Positions 8,076 through 17,972 of a stretch of DNA of 64,000 nucleotides are shown here, piece by piece. Positions within the stretch are counted from its first letter, which is position 1. Each line of letters opens with the position of its first letter. Under the pieces are notes generated by a model. It was not told the DNA's origin. It ran no database searches and saw only the letters and a list, made by a program, of their open reading frames with translations. A program made the translations under genes and the position numbers. Location of the stretch: NCBI RefSeq assembly GCF_007829035.1, contig NZ_VIVQ01000001.1, positions 1 to 64,000 on the forward strand, given 5' to 3'. This stretch comes from Rudaeicoccus suwonensis. Lineage in GTDB: Bacteria > Actinomycetota > Actinomycetes > Actinomycetales > Dermatophilaceae.

Positions 8076-9671
8076 TTCGCCTCGAGCAGGTCGGGGTGCG
8101 TTACTCCGGTGCGACCGAGGATGCCTTGTCGGACGTCGATCTGAGCATTCCCGAAGGTGAACTCGTGCTCGTCGTCGGCAGCACCGGCGCCGGCAAGTCG
8201 ACCTTGCTCGGCACGATCAACGGGCTGGTCCCGCACTTCACCGGTGGGCGGCTGCGCGGGCGGGTGACCGTCTTCGACTACGACACCCGCACCCACCCGC
8301 CGCGCGAGATGGCTGACGTCGTGGGGCGCGTCGGGCAGGACCCACTCGCTGGATTCGTCACCGACACCGTCGAGGAGGAACTCGCCTACTCGATGGAGCA
8401 GCTGGCCGTTGCGCCGAGCACCATGCGCAAACGGGTCGAGGAGGTGCTCGACCTGCTCGGCATCGCGGAGCTGCGGGCACGCCCACTGCACACGCTGTCC
8501 GGTGGCCAGCAGCAGCGTGTCGCCATCGGCAGCGCCCTCACCGCAGGCCCCCGGGTGCTCGTGCTCGACGAGCCGACCTCGGCGCTCGACCCGACCGCCG
8601 CCGAAGATGTGCTGGCAGCCGTCACGCGGCTCGTGCACGACCTCGGGACGACCGTCGTCATCGCCGAGCACCGGATGGAACGCGTTGTGCAGTATGCCGA
8701 TTCGCTCGTTGTCGTCACCGGCGACCGGAACGTGCTGACTGGTCCGCCAGCGCAGTTGATGGCGCAGTCGCCGGTGGCGCCTCCGGTCGTCCAACTGGGA
8801 CGGCTGCTCGGCTGGCACCCGCTGCCGTTGTCGGTCCGCGACGCACGGCGATGCGCCGGACCCGCCCGCGACATACTCGCCGGCCGTGAGCCGCGGAGAC
8901 GCAGCCGCAGCGGCGACGGATCGGTCGCCTTGCGTGCCCACAAGGTCACCGTCGCGTATGGCGACAAGGTGGCCGTGCGCGAGGTCAGTGCGGACCTGCA
9001 GCGCGGCACGGTCACTGCCCTGATGGGCCGCAACGGCTCCGGCAAGTCCTCACTGCTGTGGGCCTTGCAGGGTTCGCTGAAGCGGCACAGCGGCTCGGTC
9101 GAGGTGGATGGACGCGATCCCGCCGCGCTGTCGGCGGACAAGGCCCGCGCGCGCGTCGGGCTCGTGCCGCAGTCGGCCTCGGATCTGCTCTATCTGGAGA
9201 CGGTGTCCGCCGAGTGCCGGGCGGCTGACCTGTCCGCGGGTGCGGTCGGTGGTACGTGCAGGGCGTTGTTGGACGACCTGGTCCCCGGCATACCCGGGGA
9301 GCAGCACCCTCGGGACCTGTCCGAGGGTCAGCGGTTGGCGCTGGTGCTGGCGGTGCAGCTGACGGCTCGGCCGAAGGTGGTGCTGCTCGACGAACCGACG
9401 CGCGGGCTTGACTACAGCGCGAAGGCGCAGCTGGTGAATCAGCTGGATCTGCTTGCTCAGCAAGGGCATTCGATCATGGTCGCAACGCACGACGTGGAGT
9501 TCGTCGCGCAGGTCGCTGATCGGGTGATGGTGCTGGCCGAGGGCGAACTCATCGCCGACGGGCCGACCGCCGAAGTGGTGGCGTCGTCGCCGATCTTCGC
9601 GCCGCAGGTGGCCAAGGTGCTCGCGCCGCAACCGTGGCTGACGGTCGATCAGGTCGAGGCCGGGCTGGCGG

Positions 9672-9685
<14 letters not shown>
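8072..9685 (+). CDS. ECF transporter fused dual ATPase (EcfA-EcfA')
   Basis: A 537-residue protein made of two ABC ATPase domains. The first has Walker A GSTGAGKST at 36-44, signature LSGGQQQRVAIGSAL and Walker B VLVLDEPTSALD. The second starts near residue 285 with Walker A GRNGSGKSS, signature LSEGQRLALVLAVQL and Walker B VVLLDEPTRGLD. Both sites look intact, although the second signature (LSEGQ) is non-canonical. Together they power the neighbouring T and S components. Its ATG overlaps the EcfT stop, and its end overlaps the S-component start. Confidence 0.92.
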
Positions 9686-10739
<1,054 letters not shown>

Positions 10740-11269
10740 CGCAACCGGCGCGAGTGTCACGCATGCGCCCGGGAACGCTGCGAGTGTCACGGACGCGCCC
10801 TGGGGTGGCGGTGTTGAGGGCAATTGCGTTCCAATGGCATGCGCCGGGGGCGCTGGCGTGCCAGTGGTTGATTAAGTGGTGGTGCATCGTGCGCCACGCC
10901 GCGAGTGTCACGGACGCGCCCTGGGGTGGCGGTGTTGAGGGCAGTTGCGTGCCAGTGGCGTGGATCGGGGGCGCTGTCGTGTCAGTGGTGGTCGCGAGTG
11001 GCACGTGCGTGCCCGCTGCGGCGCGAGTGTCACGCATGCGCCCTGGGATGTCGTGAGTGTCACGGACGTGCCCTGCTGCGGCGCGAGTGTCACGCAGGTG
11101 CCGCGGGGCGGCGGGATTGAGGGCAGTTCCGTGCCAGTCGCGTGCGTTGAGGGCGCTGTCGTGCCAGTGGTGAGCGTGCAATGCCCTAGCGTGCCAGTGG
11201 TGAGTGTGGGTGCTCGCGAGTGACACGTGGGCGCCCCGGGGCGGTGCGAGTGACACGAAAGCGCAGTAG
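10740..11269. repeat. Gene-free stretch filled with short TGNCACG-core repeats
   Basis: About 530 bases without a credible gene. It holds many copies of GCGAGTGTCACG followed by GCGCC-like text (for example near 10750, 10780, 10901, 11022, 11081, 11217) and of the oppositely oriented CGTGCCAGTGG (near 10857, 10948, 11129, 11160, 11190). The two share a TGNCACG core on opposite strands. A 42-bp stretch at 10781-10822 recurs exactly at 10902-10943. Open frames here only read the repeats (RDTR, CHWH patterns) and are not genes. Confidence 0.85.
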
Positions 11270-11283
11270 TTGGTCTAGACCAA
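11270..11283. promoter_or_regulatory. GntR/UTRA (DasR-type) operator upstream of the regulator
   Basis: TTGGTCTAGACCAA is a perfect 14-bp palindrome about 60 bases before the GntR start. TGGTCTAGACCA is the core of known DasR/NagR operators. Confidence 0.82.
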
Positions 11284-11343
11284 TCGCAGATCCCGTGGTT
11301 GACTTCGGCGACCAGTCGTCGAGTCGGCCGAAGGGATGTGATC

Positions 11344-12072
11344 GTGGCCATCGAACCCCACGTGCCCGAGCCGAAGTATGTCGCAGTGAAGCATCTGCTG
11401 CTCGACATCATCGCCGAACTTGGCGCCGGCGCCGCGCTACCGACGGAACGTGCTCTGGCGCAACAGTGTTCGACGTCGCGCACCACCGTGCGTCAGGCCA
11501 TCAACGAGCTCGTCGTCCAGGGTCGCATCGTGCGCCGCCAGGGCGCGGGCAACTTCGTCGCCGACGGCAAGATGAACTGGCCGCTCTATCTGGCCAGTTT
11601 CACCGAGCAGGCCGCCGCCAACGGCATGGTCGCGACCTCGCAGACCATCGGCACGAAACGCGAGCGCGCGAATGCCGAAGTCGCCGAACGTCTTGCGGTC
11701 GAGCCAGGTGATCCGGTCTATCGACTGGACCGGTTGCGGATCGCCGACGGCGTGCCGATGTGTGTGGAAACCTCTGTGCTGTCAGCGGATCGGTTCCCCG
11801 GGCTCAGCCGTCGAATCCGCTCGGTCGGCTCGTTGCACTCGCTGCTGGGCGAGCAGTATGACGTCGAACTCACCCGCGGCGAGGAGACCATCCAGATCGA
11901 GCCGGCCACGCCCCGGGTGGCCGGACTGCTGGATCTCGACGTTGGCGCACCGTTGCTGGTGGTGCGTCGTCACAGTTTCGACAAGCGCGGCACGCCGGTC
12001 GAGTGGGGGACGACGTGGATGCGTGGCGACGGTGTCGTCTTTGTCGCGCACCTCGAAGTCCGCCGTTCGTGA
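11344..12072 (+). CDS. GntR family regulator, HutC/UTRA subfamily (DasR-like)
   Basis: The 242-residue protein has an N-terminal GntR winged helix (KYVAVKHLLLDIIAELGAG, LPTERALAQQCSTSRTTVRQ, INELVVQGRIVRRQGAGNFV) and a UTRA ligand domain (residues about 85-240, ending WGTTWMRGDGVVFVAHLEV). UTRA regulators of this branch bind phosphorylated amino sugars or related ligands. The GTG at 11344 follows an AAGGG. Matching operators lie before its own gene and before the ABC importer, so it likely controls both. Ligand unknown; an N-acetylglucosamine derivative is suggested only by the operator. Confidence 0.9.
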   Translation: MAIEPHVPEPKYVAVKHLLLDIIAELGAGAALPTERALAQQCSTSRTTVRQAINELVVQGRIVRRQGAGNFVADGKMNWPLYLASFTEQAAANGMVATSQTIGTKRERANAEVAERLAVEPGDPVYRLDRLRIADGVPMCVETSVLSADRFPGLSRRIRSVGSLHSLLGEQYDVELTRGEETIQIEPATPRVAGLLDLDVGAPLLVVRRHSFDKRGTPVEWGTTWMRGDGVVFVAHLEVRRS

Positions 12073-12136
12073 CCGCGCTGCGGCATACAGCTCGGGCCGG
12101 ACGAAAAGAACTGACAGCCGGTAAACAGTTGATAAA

Positions 12137-12148
12137 TGGTCTAGACCA
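12137..12148. promoter_or_regulatory. GntR/UTRA operator upstream of the ABC importer
   Basis: TGGTCTAGACCA, a perfect 12-bp palindrome 77 bases before the solute-binding protein start and identical in core to the site at 11270. It would let the adjacent regulator repress the importer operon. Confidence 0.82.
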
Positions 12149-12225
12149 ATCTTGTGATCGCCAGTAGTGTCGCCTGCATCCACCCGGGTGCTCCGGTGGC
12201 ACGCTCAAACCGGAAAGAAGAACCC

Positions 12226-13488
12226 ATGTCGCGCAAACTCATCGCATCGCTGGCCATCGCCGGCGTCGGATCGCTCGCCCTGACCGCATGTGCGGGAGGC
12301 GGCGGGACCAAAAGCACGTCTGCCGGCACCGGTCCCGGCGGGGTGACCACGCTGAAACTCGTGGTCGCCGACTACGGCACCGGCCCGAGCAACACCAGCA
12401 GCAAGTACTGGCAGAGCATCATCACCGCGTTCGAAGCGCAGAACCCCAAGATCAAGGTCAACGTGACCGCGATCAACTGGAACGACTTCGACAACCAGGT
12501 TCAGACGATGATCCAGAACCACCAGTACCCCGACATCACCGAGGGTGACTACTTCGCCAACTACGCGCAGGAGAAGCTGCTCTATTCCGCCGACCAGGTG
12601 CTGAGCAACCCGGACAACCTGCTGCCGGTCTTCAAGAATCAGGGCAGCTACGACGGTGTGCAATACGGCATGCCGTGGACCACCAGCAGCCGCACGCTGT
12701 TCTACAACAAGAAGCTCTTCGCCGAGGCGGGCATCACCACGCCGCCGACCACGTGGGCGCAGGTACAAACCGACGCGACCAAGATCAAGGCCACCGGCAA
12801 TGTCGGCTACGGCCTGCCGCTGGGGCCGGAGGAGGCCCAGGCCGAGGCACTGCTGTGGTTCCTCGGTAACGGCGGCGGTTACCAGAACGCCTCGGGGCAG
12901 TACGACATCAACAGCACGCAGAACGTGCAGACACTGGACTTCCTCAAGAGCTTCGTCGCATCAGGCGTCACCGAGCCGAACCCAGCCTCCAAGAACCGCA
13001 CCGACCTGTGGCAGCAGTTCGCGTCCGGCACGATCGGCATGATCAACGGCTCGCCGGCGCTGATCCCGATCATCAACAGCGGCGGCAAGCTGACCAGCAG
13101 CGACTGGGCCTCCGTGCAGATCCCCGGCAAGAACGGTCCGCTCAACACCACCCTCGGTGTGTGTGACAACGTCGCGGCGTTCAACGCCAACGGTCACCAG
13201 GCCGCCATCAAGGCCTTCCTCGACTTCGCCTACCAGGACAAGTACCAGCTGCAGTTCGACAAGGAATACGACCTGCTGCCGGCCACGACCTCCGCGACCC
13301 AGGCGCTGTCGTCCGACCCGATCTTCGGGCCCTTCCTCAAGGCATTGCCGCAGTCGGTGCAGTACCCGAGCACGACCAGCTGGGCCAACACCAAGACGCA
13401 GATCCAGCAGACGATCGGCACGGCGTTGACGGGCAACCCCAAGTCGGTGCTCGACCAGATCCAGCAGACCGCCACCAAGAGTCAGTGA
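12226..13488 (+). CDS. Sugar ABC transporter substrate-binding lipoprotein
   Basis: The 420-residue protein has a lipoprotein signal with lipobox LTAC (Cys22), then a Gly/Ser/Thr spacer and a family 1 extracellular solute-binding fold: KYWQSIITAFEAQNPKIKVNV near the start, YPDITEGDYFANYAQEKLL, YGMPWTTSSRTLFYNKKLFAEAG and TIGMINGSPALI. It would capture a mono- or oligosaccharide outside the cell. An AAGAAG precedes ATG 12226. It is first in a three-gene importer operon under the GntR operator. No ATPase gene is present, so a shared MsiK-type ATPase encoded elsewhere is expected. Confidence 0.9.
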   Translation: MSRKLIASLAIAGVGSLALTACAGGGGTKSTSAGTGPGGVTTLKLVVADYGTGPSNTSSKYWQSIITAFEAQNPKIKVNVTAINWNDFDNQVQTMIQNHQYPDITEGDYFANYAQEKLLYSADQVLSNPDNLLPVFKNQGSYDGVQYGMPWTTSSRTLFYNKKLFAEAGITTPPTTWAQVQTDATKIKATGNVGYGLPLGPEEAQAEALLWFLGNGGGYQNASGQYDINSTQNVQTLDFLKSFVASGVTEPNPASKNRTDLWQQFASGTIGMINGSPALIPIINSGGKLTSSDWASVQIPGKNGPLNTTLGVCDNVAAFNANGHQAAIKAFLDFAYQDKYQLQFDKEYDLLPATTSATQALSSDPIFGPFLKALPQSVQYPSTTSWANTKTQIQQTIGTALTGNPKSVLDQIQQTATKSQ

Positions 13489-14387
13489 GCACCAACGTCC
13501 CACGGGCCAACCCACTGCGGCGGTTCACGCCGCTGCTGTGGGTGGGCCCGGCCGCCGCGCTGATCATCGGCGTCGTCATCTGGCCCGTCGTGGTGATGGC
13601 CACGACATCCACGCTCAACATCAGCCCGGACGGCTTCAACCTCGGATCAGCGGGCCTGGGCAACTACCGAGAGCTTTTTCAGGAGATCGCGCTCCCTGGC
13701 GTGCTCATGCGCACTGCCGTCTGGGTGGTGGGCGTCGTGGTCGTCACGATGGTCGTCTCACTGTTGCTGGCGCAGTTGTTCAACCAGGCGTTTCCTGGCC
13801 GCCGGGTTGCGCGGTGGGCCCTGATCGCGCCGTGGGGCGCGTCGGTGATGATGACGTCACTGATCTTCCGGTGGGCGCTCAACGCTCAGAACGGCGTCGT
13901 CAACGTCATACTGCACGACCTGGGTCTGGTGAATCTCGGCACAGATCAAGCAGATTGGCTGGGTCGGCCGGTCGCGGCATTCGTCTGGATGATGGCGGTC
14001 GCCGTCTTCGTGTCGCTGCCGTTCTCGACCTACGCGATCCTCGCCGGGCTGCAGACGATGGACTCCGCGGTCTACGAAGCGGCCCGCGTCGACGGCGCCA
14101 GCCCGTGGCGGATCTACCGCTCGATCACCCTGCCGCTGCTGCGCCCAGCGCTGATCGTCGCCACCCTCATCAACGTCATCAACGTGTTCAACTCCTTCCC
14201 GATCATCTGGGAGATGACCCGCGGCGGCCCCGGCTACTCGACCAGCACCACGACGACATTCATGTTCATCCTGAAGCAGAGCTACATCGGTGAATCCGCG
14301 GCGCTGTCGGTCATCAACTTCGCGATCGTGGTCATCGTCGCCCTGGTGTTCCTCAAGGTCGCCAAATGGAAGGACCAGGTCGACTGA
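13485..14387 (+). CDS. Sugar ABC transporter permease (MalF/UgpA type)
   Basis: The 300-residue membrane protein has six predicted helices and the cytoplasmic EAA loop YEAARVDGASPWRIYRSITLPLLRP that contacts the ATPase. Its GTG overlaps the binding-protein stop by four bases. It forms the channel with the next permease for carbohydrate import. The substrate is not readable, but control by a DasR-like regulator suggests an amino sugar or its oligomers. Confidence 0.92.
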   Translation: MSTNVPRANPLRRFTPLLWVGPAAALIIGVVIWPVVVMATTSTLNISPDGFNLGSAGLGNYRELFQEIALPGVLMRTAVWVVGVVVVTMVVSLLLAQLFNQAFPGRRVARWALIAPWGASVMMTSLIFRWALNAQNGVVNVILHDLGLVNLGTDQADWLGRPVAAFVWMMAVAVFVSLPFSTYAILAGLQTMDSAVYEAARVDGASPWRIYRSITLPLLRPALIVATLINVINVFNSFPIIWEMTRGGPGYSTSTTTTFMFILKQSYIGESAALSVINFAIVVIVALVFLKVAKWKDQVD

Positions 14388-15286
14388 TGAGCTCCATCGC
14401 AGAACCTCTGCCCGCCGAGACGTTGTCCGGAGAATCGTTGCCGCCCAAGCGTGTTCGGCGCCCACGTGCGCCGATCACGACGCGCAAGCTGATCCTGTCC
14501 GTCATCGCGTATGCCGTTGCTCTCGTCTTCGTGCTGCCGTATGTCTTCATGGTGCTGACCGCCATGCGACCGGCGTCGGACATCTCGGCACCAACGCTGC
14601 TGCCTGACCACTTCGACTTCTCCAACTTCACCTCGATCTGGAGCACCGGCTTCGGCAGCAACCTGGGCGCCAGCCTCATCGTCGCCGGTGGCGCGACCGT
14701 GCTGGTGCTGCTCGTCGCGGTGCCGGCGGCGTACTACTGCGCACGACGCCGATTCCGTGGGCGGATGCTCTTCCTGGTCATGGTGCTGGCCACGCAGATG
14801 TTCCAGCCGGCCGCGATGCTGGTCGGCATACAGCGGGAATTCATCCAGTTCAACCTGCCACCGCTGGTGTCGCTGATCCTGATCAACGGCGGATTCAACA
14901 TGGCCTTCGCGATCTGGATTCTGACGGCATACTTTTCGTCGATCCCGGCCGAGCTGGAGGAAGCGGCCATGGTCGACGGGTCGAGCCGGCTCGGGGCGCT
15001 CGGGCGGATCACCCTGCCGTTGGCGATGCCCGGCATCATGACCGCGCTGATCTTCACCTTCATCGCGGCGTGGAACGAATTCATCGTCGCGCTGACCCTC
15101 ACACTGGGGCAGTCCTCGGGCAACACCCCGCTGACCGTCGCGATCAACAACTACATCGGGCAGTACTCCATCGACTGGGGTCACCTGTTCGCCGGTTCGG
15201 TGATCGCGACCGTGCCCGTCATCATCCTGTTCGCGGCCATCGAAGGACGAGTGGTCGGCGGACTGACCGCCGGTTCGATCAAGTAA
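14387..15286 (+). CDS. Sugar ABC transporter permease (MalG/UgpE type)
   Basis: The 299-residue partner permease has a long cytosolic N-terminus, six helices and the EAA loop EEAAMVDGSSRLGALGRITLPLAMPG. The final A of the preceding TGA is the first base of its ATG (TGATG), so the two permeases are translationally coupled. A longer frame from 14366 is not needed. It is the last gene of the importer; no glycosidase or sugar kinase follows. Confidence 0.92.
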   Translation: MSSIAEPLPAETLSGESLPPKRVRRPRAPITTRKLILSVIAYAVALVFVLPYVFMVLTAMRPASDISAPTLLPDHFDFSNFTSIWSTGFGSNLGASLIVAGGATVLVLLVAVPAAYYCARRRFRGRMLFLVMVLATQMFQPAAMLVGIQREFIQFNLPPLVSLILINGGFNMAFAIWILTAYFSSIPAELEEAAMVDGSSRLGALGRITLPLAMPGIMTALIFTFIAAWNEFIVALTLTLGQSSGNTPLTVAINNYIGQYSIDWGHLFAGSVIATVPVIILFAAIEGRVVGGLTAGSIK

Positions 15287-15590
15287 CGGCGGGCGAGCCG
15301 TGGGAACGCTGCGAGTGTCACGGGCGTGCTGCGGTGTGGCGTGAGTGTCACGGGCGTGCCCCGATGTGCAGTTGCCGAAGGCCATTCCGTGCCAGTGGCG
15401 TTCACAATGGGCGCTTCCGTGCCAGTGGCTTTCACTGGGGGCGATTTCGTGCCACACGGATCACTGCAGTCCTCGGCTGGAGTGCCCGCAGCGACGCCGC
15501 GCGTCATACAAGGCAGTGCGCGGTCCACAGTGACGGCGCGCGTCATACAAACGGCAAGGACGCCGGACCGCCCCACCAGAGATCGCGGGG
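15287..15590. repeat. Second gene-free stretch with the same TGNCACG-core repeats
   Basis: About 300 bases without a gene. GCGAGTGTCACG-type text occurs near 15309 and 15341 and CGTGCCAGTGG near 15388 and 15418, the same two elements as at 10740-11269, so the repeat family sits on both sides of the GntR/ABC cassette. GCGCGTCATACAA also occurs twice (15499-15511 and 15538-15550). Confidence 0.8.
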
Positions 15591-15680
15591 GCGCGAACAC
15601 GGTCAGCTGGTGCGGAATCTCACCCGGTCGCCGGGGCGCGAACACCATCAGCTGGTGCGGAATCTCACGCGGTCGCCGGG
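15591..15680. repeat. 45-bp tandem duplication across the pxpC stop codon
   Basis: GCGCGAACAC at 15591 and 15636 begin two nearly identical 45-bp units (three mismatches seen). The right-hand copy contains the last codons and stop of pxpC; the left-hand copy repeats them beyond the stop. A small recent duplication, harmless to the protein. Confidence 0.85.
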
Positions 15681-16496
15681 GCGCACTTGCGCCAGGCGGT
15701 CGACGTCGGAGTCGCGCACGACCGCGATCACGGGGTAGCCACCAGTCGTCGGATGGTCGGCGAGGAATACGAGGGGTTGGCCGTTCGGCGGCACTTGGAT
15801 TGCGCCACGGACCATGCCCTCGCTCAGCAGTTCATCGAAGCGTGCGCGTTGCAGCGTCGGCCCGGTGAGCCGGATGCCGACCCGGTCCAACTCGCCCGTC
15901 GCAGACCATGCCGAGTGCGTCAGTATGTCGATCGCGACGTGCGTGAACCAGTCGTCCCTCGGCCCGAGTATGACGCCGACCTCCACGTCGCCGATCCATC
16001 GTCCGGGCTGAAACGCCTGCGGTTGAGGCGAATTCGTCGCCTCTCCGATCGACAGGTGATCACCGGGTGCAAGTGGCGCCGGTCCGAGACCGGCCGCGGG
16101 TGAAGACGCTGCGCTTCCGTACAAAAGCGGGGCTTGAACTCCGCCGCGCACGGCCAGGTAGGTGCGCAAACCGACCTGCGGCACACCGATCGAAAGGGTC
16201 TCACCGGCGCGCATGGTCAGGGCTGCACCGAAGGCAACCGGCCGACCGTCGACGCGCACCTCGGCAGGTGCACCGGTTACTGCGACCAGCCGGCGGCTGG
16301 TGGCGCGCACGGTCAGTCCGCCCATCAGCAATTCGATGCCGGCAGCGCTGATCTCATTGCCTACCAGGCGATTTGCGGCGATGACGGCGGCGCGATCGGC
16401 CGCTCCGCCGGGGGTCACTCCGACCTCGCCATGACCTGGCCGGCCGAGATCCTGGATCGTCGCCAGCGGCCCTGCCCGCAGCACCTGCAGACTCAT
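15648..16496 (-). CDS. pxpC: 5-oxoprolinase subunit PxpC (biotin-dependent carboxylase-like)
   Basis: The 282-residue protein has the PxpC/KipA signatures: LRAGPLATIQDLGRPGHGEVG and TPGGAADRAA at the N-terminus, RTYLAVRGGV in the middle and ADHPTTGGYPVIAVV near the end. With PxpA and PxpB it forms an ATP-dependent 5-oxoprolinase that opens pyroglutamate to glutamate. ATG 16496 overlaps the pxpB stop (ATGA), and the order pxpA-pxpB-pxpC forms one operon. The older label allophanate-hydrolase-like no longer fits given the complete PxpABC set. Confidence 0.92.
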   Translation of the reverse strand: MSLQVLRAGPLATIQDLGRPGHGEVGVTPGGAADRAAVIAANRLVGNEISAAGIELLMGGLTVRATSRRLVAVTGAPAEVRVDGRPVAFGAALTMRAGETLSIGVPQVGLRTYLAVRGGVQAPLLYGSAASSPAAGLGPAPLAPGDHLSIGEATNSPQPQAFQPGRWIGDVEVGVILGPRDDWFTHVAIDILTHSAWSATGELDRVGIRLTGPTLQRARFDELLSEGMVRGAIQVPPNGQPLVFLADHPTTGGYPVIAVVRDSDVDRLAQVRPGDRVRFRTS

Positions 16497-17131
16497 CGCA
16501 CGGCTTCGAATCGGATCGCGCGGCCCGGCGTCAGCAATGCGGGCGGCTGACGGGCGGCGTCCCACATCGGCATCTCGGTGTGGCCGATCAGTTGCCAGCC
16601 GCCCGAGGTGGCAGTCGGATAAATGCCGGTCCAGGCCCCGGCGAGCGCTACCGAGCCCGCAGGCACGCGCACGCGTGGAGACTCCAGTCGCGGCACCTGA
16701 CGAGGGTCGATCACGTTGTCCTGCAACAGATATCCGAAGCCGGCGGAGAATCCCGCGAAGTCGAGCCGCCACAGGTCGCCGGTGTGCCAGCTCACGACCC
16801 CCTCCATGCTCAGGCCGAAAAGGTCGGCCACGGTCGCCAGGTCGTCACCGTCGTAACGCACCGGTATGACGAGCACGTCGTCCTGGGTGGCGACGTGTGC
16901 GTGAGATGCCCCGGCATCGATGGATGTCAACGCGTCTTGAACGAGCGCCAGTTGGGATGCGTCATGCACGCGCACGAGCACCGTGCGTGCCGCGGGCACC
17001 TGCTCGACGACGGCGCCGGCCAGTGGTGCCGACCGGCGTGCGACCCGCAGGGCCGCATCCCAGGCGCGCCGGGTGGCCTCGTCCGGCAGTTCGACGAGCA
17101 GCGCCCGGTCGCCGCACGGCAGCATCCGCAC
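16493..17131 (-). CDS. pxpB: 5-oxoprolinase subunit PxpB
   Basis: The 212-residue protein starts RMLPCGDRALLVEL and carries the family motifs DFAGFSAGFGYL (usually F-x-P-G-F-x-Y), then PRVRVPAGSVALAGAWTGIYP and TSGGWQLIGHT. It is the KipI/allophanate-hydrolase-subunit-1-like partner of PxpC. GTG 17131 lies six bases after the pxpA stop; ATG 17125 is an alternative start. The open frame continues far upstream through pxpA, but that part is a shadow. Confidence 0.9.
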   Translation of the reverse strand: MRMLPCGDRALLVELPDEATRRAWDAALRVARRSAPLAGAVVEQVPAARTVLVRVHDASQLALVQDALTSIDAGASHAHVATQDDVLVIPVRYDGDDLATVADLFGLSMEGVVSWHTGDLWRLDFAGFSAGFGYLLQDNVIDPRQVPRLESPRVRVPAGSVALAGAWTGIYPTATSGGWQLIGHTEMPMWDAARQPPALLTPGRAIRFEAVR

Positions 17132-17136
17132 GGCGG

Positions 17137-17931
17137 TCAGCCCGCGCTCGCGGCGGCGAAGGGCGTGATCTCGATGCCGGCGTCGGTCAGAGCGGCGCGC
17201 ACGGCCAGGGCCATACCGACCGCATCCGGTGAATCCCCATGGATACAAACAGAATCTGCGGTCATCCGTATGGTGGATCCGTCGATCGCGGTCAGTTCGC
17301 CAGTCGTCACCAGGCGCACGACCCGCCGCGCCACATCGGCCGCATCGTGCAGCACCGAGCCGGGCTCCCGCCGCGACACCAGGGTCGCCTCGCTCGTGTA
17401 GGCACGATCGGCGAAGGCCTCGGCGACAGTGCGCAGACCCGCCACCTCTGCCAAGCGCAGCACCTCCGATCCCGGCAGCCCCAGGATCGGCAAGGTGCGG
17501 CGCCGATTGCCGTATGCCGCAACGGCGTTCACCACTGCTTGTGCTTGTTCCGTGTGGTGCACGATCGCGTTGTAGAGCGCTCCGTGCGGCTTCACGTAGG
17601 CCACCTCGCCTCCGACCGATCGGGCGATCCCGTCGAGAGCCCCCAGTTGATAGAGCACATCGGCATACAGCTCGTCGGGAGCGACGTCGATGAAGCGCCG
17701 GCCGAAGCCGGGCAGGTCGCGATAACCGACCTGCGCACCGATGATCACGCCACGCTCCACCGCCGCGGCGCACGAGCGCACCAAGGTGGCCGGATCGCCC
17801 GCGTGAAACCCGCAGGCGACATTCGCCGAGGACACCACGTCGAGCATCGCCTCGTCATCACCGAGAATCCAGTGACCGAAGGATTCACCGAGGTCGGCGT
17901 TGAGATCGATCTTCATGCAAGGATTGTTCAA
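17137..17931 (-). CDS. pxpA: 5-oxoprolinase subunit PxpA (LamB/YcsF family)
   Basis: The 264-residue protein contains [28 protein letters not shown], then [15 protein letters not shown] and [10 protein letters not shown], all hallmarks of PxpA. It acts with PxpBC to convert 5-oxoproline to glutamate using ATP. The usual MKIDL start (17916) has no SD within reach, but a GAGGAG lies six bases before TTG 17931, so translation probably begins at that TTG and adds five residues. A candidate GntR site overlaps the start codon, which would give direct repression. Confidence 0.93.
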   Translation of the reverse strand: MNNPCMKIDLNADLGESFGHWILGDDEAMLDVVSSANVACGFHAGDPATLVRSCAAAVERGVIIGAQVGYRDLPGFGRRFIDVAPDELYADVLYQLGALDGIARSVGGEVAYVKPHGALYNAIVHHTEQAQAVVNAVAAYGNRRRTLPILGLPGSEVLRLAEVAGLRTVAEAFADRAYTSEATLVSRREPGSVLHDAADVARRVVRLVTTGELTAIDGSTIRMTADSVCIHGDSPDAVGMALAVRAALTDAGIEITPFAAASAG

Positions 17932-17935
17932 CAGA
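17923..17935. promoter_or_regulatory. Putative FCD-GntR operator at the pxpA start
   Basis: ATTGTTCAACAGA matches the perfect site at 18712 in 11 of 13 positions and covers the TTG start of pxpA, in the gap before the divergent GntR gene. Confidence 0.6.
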
Positions 17936-17972
17936 ATCTCCTCGTGTCAACCCGTAGGCGAAGAAGGTGGCT

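Noticed and set aside
10740-11486. Repeat arrays that resemble a CRISPR
   Set aside because: Repeat units vary in sequence and orientation, spacers are irregular, and there are no cas genes.
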